Shown in pieces: positions 57,801-64,000 of a stretch of 64,000 nt of DNA. The stretch lies in the NCBI RefSeq assembly GCF_023347235.1, contig NZ_CP094467.1, positions 806,001 to 870,000 on the forward strand, given 5' to 3'. Origin of the DNA: Faecalibacterium sp. I4-1-79 (lineage in GTDB: Bacteria > Bacillota > Clostridia > Oscillospirales > Ruminococcaceae). The notes below the pieces were generated by a model. That model ran no database searches. It was not told where the DNA came from and was given only the letters and a program-made list of their open reading frames with translations. The first letter of the stretch is position 1. The number at the start of each line of letters is the position of its first letter. Position numbers and translations under genes: made by a program.

Positions 57801-58207
57801 GCGGGCAGGCTGCCCGGGCGGTGGAATACCAGCTGGACGGCCTTGTGCGGGACGAGCAGAAGATCTTTGACGCAATGGATGCGGACGAAACGGGCAAATA
57901 TCTGCCCTTCGGCTACCGCAACGGTGCACCCAGCCCCTACCAGAAGGACAAACGGGCCGACAGCGCCAAGCTCAGCCGCATTCAATTGCATCTGGACGAC
58001 CTTGTCACCCAGATGGGCGAGCAGCTTTACGGCGGGCAGATCGACGCCGAGCCGCTGGTGGTGAGCAGCAGCAAAAGCCCCTGTACTTGGTGCGATTACA
58101 GCTTTATCTGCTGCCACGAGACCGGGGTGCACGAGCGCGCGCTGGAAGCCCCCGCAAAGCCCTTTGAACCTGAGGAAGAACCCGAAGAAAAGGAGGAACA
58201 GCCGTGA
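54845..58207 (+). CDS. addB: AddB, helicase/nuclease subunit of AddAB
   Basis: An 1120-residue protein that with AddA resects double-strand breaks to start recombination. The N-terminus is MLKLVLGASGSGKTTLLYARI with Walker A GASGSGKTT. Inactivated helicase domains occupy the middle. The C-terminal RecB-like nuclease has VVDYKTGSKKLDL (catalytic Asp/Lys). The four iron-sulfur cysteines are split as in known AddB: one in KYYTCRYGYFLQ (about 760) and three in CTWCDYSFICCHE near residue 1080. GGAGGAG precedes the ATG. Length fits Clostridial AddB. The stop overlaps addA. Confidence 0.95.
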   Translation: MLKLVLGASGSGKTTLLYARIRARAEAGKRSILLVPEQFTSSTEARIYRELGDALSGMVESYSFTSLAEHILAALGGAAVQTLTDAGRAVLVRRALEELQDNVHYYYRHRRSAAFCQMAAETIDELKSAGLSGQQLQELARDCGTESAKLGELALIFQGYESLLAGTGMDPADRLELAADRLEAALARDELPDFLREREVFIDEFDTFNAPKKRLMGAMLAALPAVTVALCEDGAPMQPGDLELFSGAKQVAAQLRQLARKNGAQVAAPELLRRDLRHKDAPGLAALTELLETGSCTPPESAPELRLFAAASREEEARCAAAAIRRLMRQGVRCGKIAVVCRDISLYRAAVRYEFRMAEIPLYCDEPTTPEFSAPATAVRALLALLRGADMTEQLTVLAKTGLCDLTEPEVCALENYAYTWSPNAAAWRAEFTKSPRGFGDAELTEEDTLNLTRAENARKKLVTAVDTLRSKVRSANAEQISRALYFCLKELGAEEQQAAQVEDIRTARGIPAAEEAAREWNVVMQLLDEMARLLGSQGITVPEYEDLFSLLLRSSDLGHIPQTLDAVVLASAGKMRLDAPDYVFVMGLAEGEFPCTPAESGLLTHADRDLLMAKQIDLPDCFENRVVREQVCFYKALTAPAKGLWMSWPKGQGQTLCAALEPIVEALQPAAPQLELIDLAATPADGLDVLGGGWPLTELERASLTEALRAPGEGVQAPRGLALLQRMEQDPPRQVQDLPTLEMLLGRRLHISPSQLEKYYTCRYGYFLQYVLGLKPRRRAELSADQSGTLMHWVLQMALDPHPGADNPCAGLRPFLELDDAAMADLAAALVDEYARRYLPEDTARFAYLLSRLKKSMTSLLCYLRDEQNQSQFKPVACELKIGRGEDAVPGQVYRLSDGRTVQLVGTVDRADEWIEDDGTRWVRVVDYKTGSKKLDLKEVYCGLDCQMLLYLFSLTRDSGGRFTGAQPAGVLYLLADPAPQTLPRGQAARAVEYQLDGLVRDEQKIFDAMDADETGKYLPFGYRNGAPSPYQKDKRADSAKLSRIQLHLDDLVTQMGEQLYGGQIDAEPLVVSSSKSPCTWCDYSFICCHETGVHERALEAPAKPFEPEEEPEEKEEQP

Positions 58208-61200
58208 GCGGACCCAAATGGACCCCGGCGCAGCAGGCCGCCATCGCCGACCGGGGCGGTGCGCTGCTGGTAAGCGCAGCCGCAGGCAGCGGCAAGACCG
58301 CTGTGCTGACCGAGCGTGCGGTGCAGCTGATCACCGACCCGGAGCACCCGGTCAATGCCGACCGGCTGCTCATCGTTACCTTTACCAACGCGGCGGCGGC
58401 AGAGCTGCGCGCCCGCATCGGGCAGGCGCTGCTGCACCGCAGCCAGCTGCAGCCCGGCAACGCCATGCTGCGCCGTCAGCGGATGCTATTGCAGCGTGCC
58501 CCCATCTGCACCATTGATGCTTTTTGTCTGAACCTGCTGCACAAGCATTTTCAGGCGCTGGATATCCCGCCGGATTTTGCCCCGGCAGACCCCGGCACGG
58601 TGCAGCTGCTGCGGGGCGCGGCGTTGGCTGAAACGCTGGAAAACGCCTACCGCGACCCGGATTTCTGCGCCTTTGCAGACCTGTACGGCAAGGGACGTAC
58701 GGACAAGCCCGCAGGCGATGCCATTTTGCAGATCTACGACTTTCTGCGGGCGCTGCCGGATTACGACCGCAAGCTGGATGAATTTCTTGCGCCTTACGAG
58801 CAGGAAAACGGTTTTGCCGACACCTGCTGGCACGACCTGCTGCTGGCCGAAGCTGCCCGCTGCGCCAGGGCTGCGCGGGAACTGCTGACGGCAGCACTGG
58901 CCGACTGCCGTGCGGATTTTGCACAGGAGCAGGCAGCTGCTGAGGAAAAAAAGACCCCCACTGCCCGGGCAAAGGCACAGGCCGCGGTGGCAGAAAAATA
59001 CGAGGAAGCCGGTACAAGGCTGGAAAAAGCCGCCGCCCTCTTTGCGCAGGCAGAGCAGCTGGCTGCTGCCGGGCAGTGGGACCCGCTGTACGACCTGCTC
59101 ACCCCCTATGTGCTGGGCATGGAGGAAGCTCCCGGGCTGAAAGGCATGAAAAAGCGTCTGGGCGGCGACCACAAGGCGGAGATCAAGACCCGCTCGGACG
59201 AAGCCGCCGCCCTGTTCGAGCAGATGACCCAGCTCATCTGCTGCTCCGAGGCCGAAGCCGAGACCGACCGGCAGATCACCCTGCCCCGGCTGCGGGCACT
59301 GTTCGCCGCCGTGCGGGACTTCGATGCCCGGTTCACAGCCAGAAAGCGGGAGCGCAAGCTGCTGGAATTCAGCGATTTTGAACACCTTGCCCTGCGGTTG
59401 CTGCGCACCCCGGAGGGTACGCCTACCCCCTTGTGCGAGAACATCCGGCAGGACTACGCCGCCGTGATGGTGGACGAATATCAGGATACGAACGCCCTGC
59501 AGGACGCCCTTTACCGCTGCCTTGCCGCCCCGGCGGGAGATAACCTTTTCCTTGTGGGCGATTTGAAGCAGAGCATCTACCGCTTCCGGCAGGCAGAGCC
59601 GGGCATCTTCCGGCAAAAGCTGGACAGCTGGCCGCTGCTGCCGGGCGCAAAAGCCCGTCCCCGCCCGTCGGAGGGTACCCCGGGCACAGACGCACTGCTG
59701 GCGCTGGATGCAAACTTCCGCTCCGCACCGAAGGTAGTGGCGGGCATCAACTACCTCTTTGAGCAGCTCATGACCCCGGAGCTGGGCGATACCGCCTACG
59801 GGGACGGGCAGCGTCTGGTCTGCGGTGCACCCGGGGAATATCAGGGCAGCGTGGAAGTGCAGTTTCTGCCGGACGATGAGACGGAAACCGATGCGGGATG
59901 GATCGCCGAACGCATCGCGCAGCTGGTTTCTGCCGGGGAGCCGGTGCGGGAGGGTAGTACCACCCGCCCGGTGCGGTACGAGGACTGTTGCATCCTGCTG
60001 GCGGCGCGCACCGAGTTCCCGGCCTATGTAGAGGCACTGACCGCCCGGGGCATCCCGGTATACGCCGACGCCCGGGAGAACCTGATGCTTGCACCCCACA
60101 TCCGTCCCCTCATCGCCCTGCTCAAGGTCATCGACGACCCCTCGCAGGATATCTATCTGGCTGCTGCCATGCTGGGCCCCATGTTCGGCTTTACCGAGGA
60201 TGATCTTGTGCGGCTGCGCGCCCGCAGCCGTCAGGTGTCGGCAGAGCCGGACAAAAAGCCCGCCCGCATCAGCCTGTACGGCGCGCTGCTGCTGGCGCTG
60301 GAGGACCCGGCAGATGATCCCTTTACCGAGAAGGTGAAGGATTTCTACGCCCACCTTACCGCCCTGCGGCAGATGGCACGCAGCGCCCCGGCAGAGCAGC
60401 TGCTGGAGGAAATTTTTGCCTCCACCGGTTATCTGGCGGCGCTGGGCGTGCTGGAAAACGGTGCCCGCCGCCGGGAGGATGCCCGCCGCTTTGCCTCCTT
60501 CTGCGCCGCCTCCGGCACAGGCGGCATCTCGGCGCTGGTGCGCGCCATTGATGCCGCCGCGCAGGCCGGCAGCACCGGACAGGACACCGTGCCCAGCGGG
60601 GTGCACCCGGGGTGCGTGTCCATCATGACCATCCACCGCTCCAAGGGTTTGCAGTTCCCGGTGGTGTTCGTAGGGGATACAGCCCGCAAGTTCAATGCTT
60701 CGGATATCCGTCAGCCGGTGCTGGTGCACCGCACTTTCGGCGCGGGGCTGCGGCTGCGGCCGGAGAACGGTGAGGGCGCTTACAAGACCGCTGCCTACAC
60801 CGCGCTGGCCAATGTCCACGCCAAGGAACTGCGCAGCGAGCAGATGCGCCTTTTGTATGTGGCGCTCACCCGCGCGCAGGATAAACTCATCCTCACCGTG
60901 CCCCTGAGCAGCGGCAAAACTGCAAAGCCCTTTGCCAAGGCGGCGGCTTTTCTGGCTGCCGGGGCGGGGGCTACGCTGCACCAGCAGGCCAACAGCTTTG
61001 CCGACTGGCTGCGGGCGGCGCTGCTGGTGCACCCGGACGGCGGGGTGCTGCGGCAGCTTTCCGGCAACCGGGAACTGCTGTTTGTGCAGACCGAAAGCAT
61101 GATGAATATCAAAGTGTGCGACGAAGCCGTGCACTTGTCTGAGGAACTGGATGCAGATACGGCGGACGAAGCGCCGGAGACCGACTTGGCACTGGTGGAG

Positions 61201-61890
61201 AAGCTGCGGCAGGGCTTTGCGTGGCAGTACCCGGCGGCAGCGCTTGCACAGGTGCCCGCCAAGGTCAGCGTGACCAGCATCGTGCACAAGGCCGAACAGA
61301 CCACGCTGGAGCGCCCGGGCTTCCTTTCCAAGGACGGCCTGACCGCCGCCGAGATGGGCACGGCGCTGCACGCCTTTTTGGAGCATGCGGACTTTGCCCG
61401 GTTGGCTGCGGCCAAGGCTGCGGGCAAGCTGGACAAGGCCATCCCGGCAGAGCGGGACCGGCAGGTGGCATTGCAGCTGACCGCCCCGGAGATCGCGGAA
61501 AAGCTGGATGCGGTGTGCATCCGCCGTTTTGTGGAAAGCGAAGCCTTTGCAAAGATCTGCGCCGCCGAGCAGGTGCTGCGGGAGCTGCCCTTCATCACGG
61601 CGCTGCCCGCCGGTGCAGTGCTGGCGGCGCAGGGGCACGAGGAACTGCCCGCTGCCGCAGACGCGCAGGTACTGGTGCAGGGTATTGCCGACCTTGTGCT
61701 GGTGTACCCGGACCATCTGGAACTGCTGGACTACAAGACCGACCGCCGCAAGGCCGAGAGCGACTTTTTGCGCGCCTACCGCGCCCAGCTGAACCTCTAC
61801 GCCATTGCAATCGAAAAGCGCTTTGCCCCGAAAAAGGTGACCTATAAGGGCATCTACTCCTTTGCACTGGGCAAACTGATCGAGGCGTAA
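58204..61890 (+). CDS. addA: AddA, helicase/nuclease subunit of AddAB
   Basis: A 1228-residue UvrD-like helicase-nuclease. The GTG start overlaps the addB stop, with AAAAGGAGG upstream. Helicase motifs in order: SAAAGSGKTAVLTERA (I), VTFTNAAAAELRARI (Ia), MVDEYQDTNALQDAL (II), LVGDLKQSIYRFRQAEPGIF (III), NFRSAPKVVAGIN (IV), MTIHRSKGLQFPVVFVGD (V), LYVALTRAQDKLILT (VI). The C-terminal nuclease has ADLVLVYPDHLELLDYKTDRR with the catalytic Asp, Asp and Lys, then YRAQLNLYA. It unwinds and degrades DNA ends until a recombination signal. Confidence 0.96.
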   Translation: MSGPKWTPAQQAAIADRGGALLVSAAAGSGKTAVLTERAVQLITDPEHPVNADRLLIVTFTNAAAAELRARIGQALLHRSQLQPGNAMLRRQRMLLQRAPICTIDAFCLNLLHKHFQALDIPPDFAPADPGTVQLLRGAALAETLENAYRDPDFCAFADLYGKGRTDKPAGDAILQIYDFLRALPDYDRKLDEFLAPYEQENGFADTCWHDLLLAEAARCARAARELLTAALADCRADFAQEQAAAEEKKTPTARAKAQAAVAEKYEEAGTRLEKAAALFAQAEQLAAAGQWDPLYDLLTPYVLGMEEAPGLKGMKKRLGGDHKAEIKTRSDEAAALFEQMTQLICCSEAEAETDRQITLPRLRALFAAVRDFDARFTARKRERKLLEFSDFEHLALRLLRTPEGTPTPLCENIRQDYAAVMVDEYQDTNALQDALYRCLAAPAGDNLFLVGDLKQSIYRFRQAEPGIFRQKLDSWPLLPGAKARPRPSEGTPGTDALLALDANFRSAPKVVAGINYLFEQLMTPELGDTAYGDGQRLVCGAPGEYQGSVEVQFLPDDETETDAGWIAERIAQLVSAGEPVREGSTTRPVRYEDCCILLAARTEFPAYVEALTARGIPVYADARENLMLAPHIRPLIALLKVIDDPSQDIYLAAAMLGPMFGFTEDDLVRLRARSRQVSAEPDKKPARISLYGALLLALEDPADDPFTEKVKDFYAHLTALRQMARSAPAEQLLEEIFASTGYLAALGVLENGARRREDARRFASFCAASGTGGISALVRAIDAAAQAGSTGQDTVPSGVHPGCVSIMTIHRSKGLQFPVVFVGDTARKFNASDIRQPVLVHRTFGAGLRLRPENGEGAYKTAAYTALANVHAKELRSEQMRLLYVALTRAQDKLILTVPLSSGKTAKPFAKAAAFLAAGAGATLHQQANSFADWLRAALLVHPDGGVLRQLSGNRELLFVQTESMMNIKVCDEAVHLSEELDADTADEAPETDLALVEKLRQGFAWQYPAAALAQVPAKVSVTSIVHKAEQTTLERPGFLSKDGLTAAEMGTALHAFLEHADFARLAAAKAAGKLDKAIPAERDRQVALQLTAPEIAEKLDAVCIRRFVESEAFAKICAAEQVLRELPFITALPAGAVLAAQGHEELPAAADAQVLVQGIADLVLVYPDHLELLDYKTDRRKAESDFLRAYRAQLNLYAIAIEKRFAPKKVTYKGIYSFALGKLIEA

Positions 61891-61933
61891 AAGGGAAAAG
61901 TCATATTTTTTCCAAAGAACGCATAAAAAGAGC

Positions 61934-61962
61934 TTGACAGGGCAGATAAAGCGTGGTAGAAT
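61934..61962 (+). promoter_or_regulatory. Promoter of infC-rpmI-rplT
   Basis: TTGACA (61934-61939), 17-base spacer, TAGAAT (61957-61962); initiation near 61969. Confidence 0.85.
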
Positions 61963-61968
61963 AGCCGA

Positions 61969-62164
61969 GTAAAGAAAGCAGCTACGGCCCGTGCCGCGCT
62001 CGCCTTGCGGGAGAATGTCCCCGGGCTATACCCGAAACAGCAGTATATTTCTTTGAAAATGCTGCGGCTTTGTGTGAAATTTCGCGCGGCTGTCCAGAAT
62101 ATGGGCGGCCGCGTTTTCTATGCCAAATATTGCAACACTATGGATTTTGTTTGGAGGTGCATTC
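61969..62164 (+). promoter_or_regulatory. Leader of infC-rpmI-rplT with attenuator, probable L20 leader
   Basis: The leader is about 195 nt. Near its end, CGCGGCTGTCC (from 62085) pairs with GGGCGGCCGCG (to 62113) around a 7-base loop, followed by TTTTCTAT, a typical attenuator. In Firmicutes, L20 binds such leaders and promotes termination ahead of infC. The gene order and position match; the detailed L20-binding fold was not modelled. Confidence 0.65.
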
Positions 62165-62698
62165 ATTATCGCTACCGCTGGAAAGTCGAAGGAACTGGAG
62201 ATCAACGGCCAGATCCGTGATCGTGAGGTTCGCCTGATCGGTGCAGACGGCGAGCAGAAGGGCGTTGTGTCCATTCAGGTGGCCATGCGCGCTGCAGAAG
62301 AAGCCGGGCTCGATCTGGTAAAGATCGCACCGCAGGCTGTGCCGCCTGTGTGCAAGGTGCTGGACTACGGTAAATACCGTTTTGAACAGCAGAAGAAGGA
62401 GAAGGAAGCCAAGAAGAACCAGAAGGTGGTCGAGGTCAAGGAGACCCGCCTTTCGCTCAATATTGACACCAACGACTTCAACACCAAGCTCAACCAGACT
62501 GCCAAGTTCCTGGCAGCCGGACACAAGGTAAAGGTTTCGATCCGTTTCCGCGGCCGCGAAATGGCGCACAGTGCTCTGGGCGCAGACGTGCTGAAGCGGT
62601 TTGCCGAGGCGCTGCCTCAGGCATCCACCGATAAGCCGCCCGTGCTCGAGGGCCGCACGATGTCCATTCTGCTGATCCCGAAACCCAATAAGGACTAA
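62165..62698 (+). CDS. infC: Translation initiation factor IF-3
   Basis: A 177-residue factor that binds the 30S subunit and checks initiator tRNA and start codon. I start it at the ATT at 62165: GGAGG lies 7 bases upstream, and the protein then begins (M)IATAGKSKELEINGQIRDREVRLI, the usual length. The upstream ATG (62120) lies in the leader without RBS. Rare AUU starts in infC are known to allow IF-3 to repress its own synthesis. The N-domain, lysine-rich linker (EKEAKKNQKVVEVKE) and C-domain (KVKVSIRFRGREMAH) are complete. Confidence 0.95.
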   Translation: MIATAGKSKELEINGQIRDREVRLIGADGEQKGVVSIQVAMRAAEEAGLDLVKIAPQAVPPVCKVLDYGKYRFEQQKKEKEAKKNQKVVEVKETRLSLNIDTNDFNTKLNQTAKFLAAGHKVKVSIRFRGREMAHSALGADVLKRFAEALPQASTDKPPVLEGRTMSILLIPKPNKD

Positions 62699-62716
62699 TT
62701 TTAGGAGGAAACTAAA

Positions 62717-62920
62717 ATGGCTAAGATGAAACTGAAGACGCACTCCGGCGCTAAGAAGCGCTTTAAGCTGACCAAGAACGGCAAGATCAAGCGTGGTCAT
62801 GCATTCCGCAGCCACATCCTGACCAAGAAGACCACCAAGCTGACCCGTGGCTACCGTCAGCCCAGCTACGTTGATAAGACCAACGCAGCTACCATCAAGA
62901 GCATGCTGCCCTACGCCTAA
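62717..62920 (+). CDS. rpmI: 50S ribosomal protein L35
   Basis: A 67-residue basic protein, [19 protein letters not shown] onward with [17 protein letters not shown], the L35 signature. It lies between infC and rplT with AGGAGG upstream, in the universal order. It assembles into the large subunit. Length is typical. Confidence 0.98.
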   Translation: MAKMKLKTHSGAKKRFKLTKNGKIKRGHAFRSHILTKKTTKLTRGYRQPSYVDKTNAATIKSMLPYA

Positions 62921-62975
62921 GAGCGAGCCGCAGGTACACAAAACTTTCTACGAGATACTAAAGGAGATATAAAAA

Positions 62976-63326
62976 ATGGCACGTATCAAAGGCGCAACCA
63001 TGACCCACAAACGTCGTAAGAAGATGCTGAAGCTGGCCAAGGGCTTCTACGGCTGCAAGAGCAAGCACTTTAAGATGGCCAAGCAGCAGGTCATGAAGAG
63101 CGGTAACTACGCTCTGGCTGGCCGCCGCATGAAGAAGCGTCAGTTCCGCAACCTGTGGATCTGCCGTATCAACAACGCAGTTCGTCCTCTGGGCATGAAC
63201 TACTCCACCTTTATGGCTGGCCTGAAGAAGGCAGGCATTGAGCTGAACCGCAAGATGCTGTCCGAGATGGCCATCAACGATCCCCAGAGCTTTGCCGCTC
63301 TGGTCGAGACCGTGAAGAACGCCTGA
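62976..63326 (+). CDS. rplT: 50S ribosomal protein L20
   Basis: A 116-residue protein: [20 protein letters not shown], then [22 protein letters not shown] and [21 protein letters not shown]. It is needed early in large-subunit assembly and, in Firmicutes, represses this operon through the leader upstream of infC. AAGGAGA precedes the ATG. A strong terminator follows. Confidence 0.98.
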   Translation: MARIKGATMTHKRRKKMLKLAKGFYGCKSKHFKMAKQQVMKSGNYALAGRRMKKRQFRNLWICRINNAVRPLGMNYSTFMAGLKKAGIELNRKMLSEMAINDPQSFAALVETVKNA

Positions 63327-63343
63327 TAAAGACCTTGCATCGT

Positions 63344-63376
63344 GACGCCCGCGCGTATACGCGGGCGTCCGTTTTG
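63344..63376 (+). terminator. Terminator after rplT
   Basis: GACGCCCGCG and CGCGGGCGTC form a perfect 10-bp stem with a 6-base loop, then CGTTTTG. Confidence 0.85.
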
Positions 63377-63415
63377 TATCCGGGCATTTTTTGCGGCCAG
63401 GGAAACAAGGCAACG

Positions 63416-63462
63416 GGGCAGCGCCCTGCCGCAGAAACCTGCGGCAGACGCTGCCCTTTTTC
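63416..63462 (+). terminator. Second terminator hairpin after rplT
   Basis: GGGCAGCG and CGCTGCCC enclose an inner stem CTGCCGCAG/CTGCGGCAG with loop AAAC-type; TTTTT follows. It acts in tandem with the hairpin at 63344. Confidence 0.7.
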
Positions 63463-63509
63463 TATTATATCCAAAGCAGAACGCATACACACCTGTTCAG
63501 GAGGAACGC

Positions 63510-64000
63510 ATGGACGAAAAGATCACCAGCCGGGAAAACGCAAAAATAAAATATGCCTGCCGCCTTGCTTCCAGCGCAGCATTCCGCCGTACTGAGGGGC
63601 GCTTTCTGGCCGAAGGGCGCAAGCTGTGCCCGGAGCTTTGCCGCGGTGCAGAGCTGGAGACCCTGTTTTATACCGAAAATGCGCTGGAAAAGTGCCCGGA
63701 ACTTGCCGCTTTGCCGGGCGAGCACTATCTGGTAGAGGATCATGTGGCGGACAAGCTGGCAGACGTGGGCACCCATCAGGGTGTGTTCGGGGTGTTCTGC
63801 ACCCCGGTGCATACCTTGGAGGAGGTGCGCCCCGGTGGGCGGTATCTGGCACTGGAGCGGGTGCAGGACCCCGGCAATGTGGGTACTTTGCTGCGCAGCG
63901 CAGCGGCCTTTGGATTTGATGGTGTCATCCTGAGCGAGGGCTGCGCCAGTGTCTACGCCCCCAAGACCCTGCGCGCCTCCATGGGCGCAGCGGTGCGCAT
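63510..64000 (+). CDS. TrmH/SpoU-family RNA methyltransferase, cut by the right edge
   Basis: The first 163 codons of an rRNA 2'-O-methyltransferase. The ATG follows AGGAGG by 5 bases. The N-terminal substrate-binding domain reads ITSRENAKIKYACRLASSAAFRRTEGRFLAEGRKL. The SPOUT domain begins with VGTHQGVFGVFC and motif 1 LALERVQDPGNVGTLLRSAAAFGFDGVIL, followed by APKTLRASMGA. Motifs 2 and 3 of the trefoil knot lie beyond the window. It would methylate a ribose in 23S rRNA; the site is unknown. The same N-terminal layout is common in Firmicutes members located after rplT. Confidence 0.92.
   Translation, partial: MDEKITSRENAKIKYACRLASSAAFRRTEGRFLAEGRKLCPELCRGAELETLFYTENALEKCPELAALPGEHYLVEDHVADKLADVGTHQGVFGVFCTPVHTLEEVRPGGRYLALERVQDPGNVGTLLRSAAAFGFDGVILSEGCASVYAPKTLRASMGAAVR

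Noticed and set aside
58486-61716. A 1076-codon minus-strand open frame
   Set aside because: It is antisense to addA, which has all helicase and nuclease motifs; the frame is a codon-bias shadow without RBS or domain.

Overview
The window is about 64 kb of a GC-rich, low-G+C-lineage (Firmicutes/Clostridia) chromosome. The most likely source is Faecalibacterium or a close Oscillospiraceae relative. Clues are AddAB rather than RecBCD, an infC with an AUU start behind an L20-type leader, SpoIIR, the UPF0210/ACT pair, Firmicutes-style promoters and RBSs, and many GC-rich palindromic intergenic repeats. The genus is inferred from overall character, not from a marker gene. I see no phage, plasmid, CRISPR array or intact insertion sequence. 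It is ordinary chromosome with lightly scattered small mobile or repeat elements.

Layout, left to right. 1-2.1 kb: an acyl-CoA ligase cut by the left edge, a MITE-like element, and two small Tat-type lipoprotein genes, one frameshifted. 2.1-8.9 kb: a complete peptide-type ABC importer (binding protein, two permeases, two ATPases) on the minus strand. 9.3-13.5 kb: a three-gene minus-strand operon encoding a membrane protein, a trigger-factor-like chaperone without a ribosome-binding domain, and a multi-cluster 4Fe-4S protein. 13.7-17.3 kb: glgB divergent from an intracellular GH13 amylase. 17.4-18.6 kb: NiaR and TetR regulators. 18.9-23.4 kb: an orphan sugar-type binding lipoprotein paired with a membrane GGDEF-EAL protein. 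23.5-26.6 kb: a CobW GTPase and two overlapping Gfo/Idh/MocA oxidoreductases. 27-28.4 kb: a threonine-aldolase-like enzyme and tRNA-Leu(CAG). 28.7-33.5 kb: a large secreted lipoprotein and a degenerate receiver, divergent from a LytTR regulator/histidine kinase pair. 33.6-40.3 kb: mgtE, a MATE exporter, exonuclease III, a small exporter, a PepV-like dipeptidase and a DUF3842 protein. 40.3-47 kb, minus strand: HD protein, PC4-like protein, an unknown Pro-rich protein, sbcCD, a peptidoglycan-binding protein and spoIIR. 47-54.7 kb: UPF0210/ACT pair, Lrp regulator with aminotransferase, ispE, DUF378, a peroxiredoxin-like protein beside a probable 6S RNA, DUF1292, a lipoprotein cyclophilin and ruvX. 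54.8-64 kb: addB-addA, infC-rpmI-rplT, and an rRNA methyltransferase cut by the right edge.

Two themes stand out beyond gene content. First, a dispersed element follows gene 3' ends in the sense orientation. It has two hairpins whose stems differ between copies by compensating base changes (five full copies, three fragments). Second, intrinsic-terminator hairpins sit in 5' leaders or directly on the Shine-Dalgarno region of the next gene at several loci, suggesting frequent attenuation-type control. The best functional leads are the binding-protein/GGDEF-EAL pair, the lipoprotein/pseudo-receiver unit beside a LytTR two-component system, and the chaperone/Fe-S operon.
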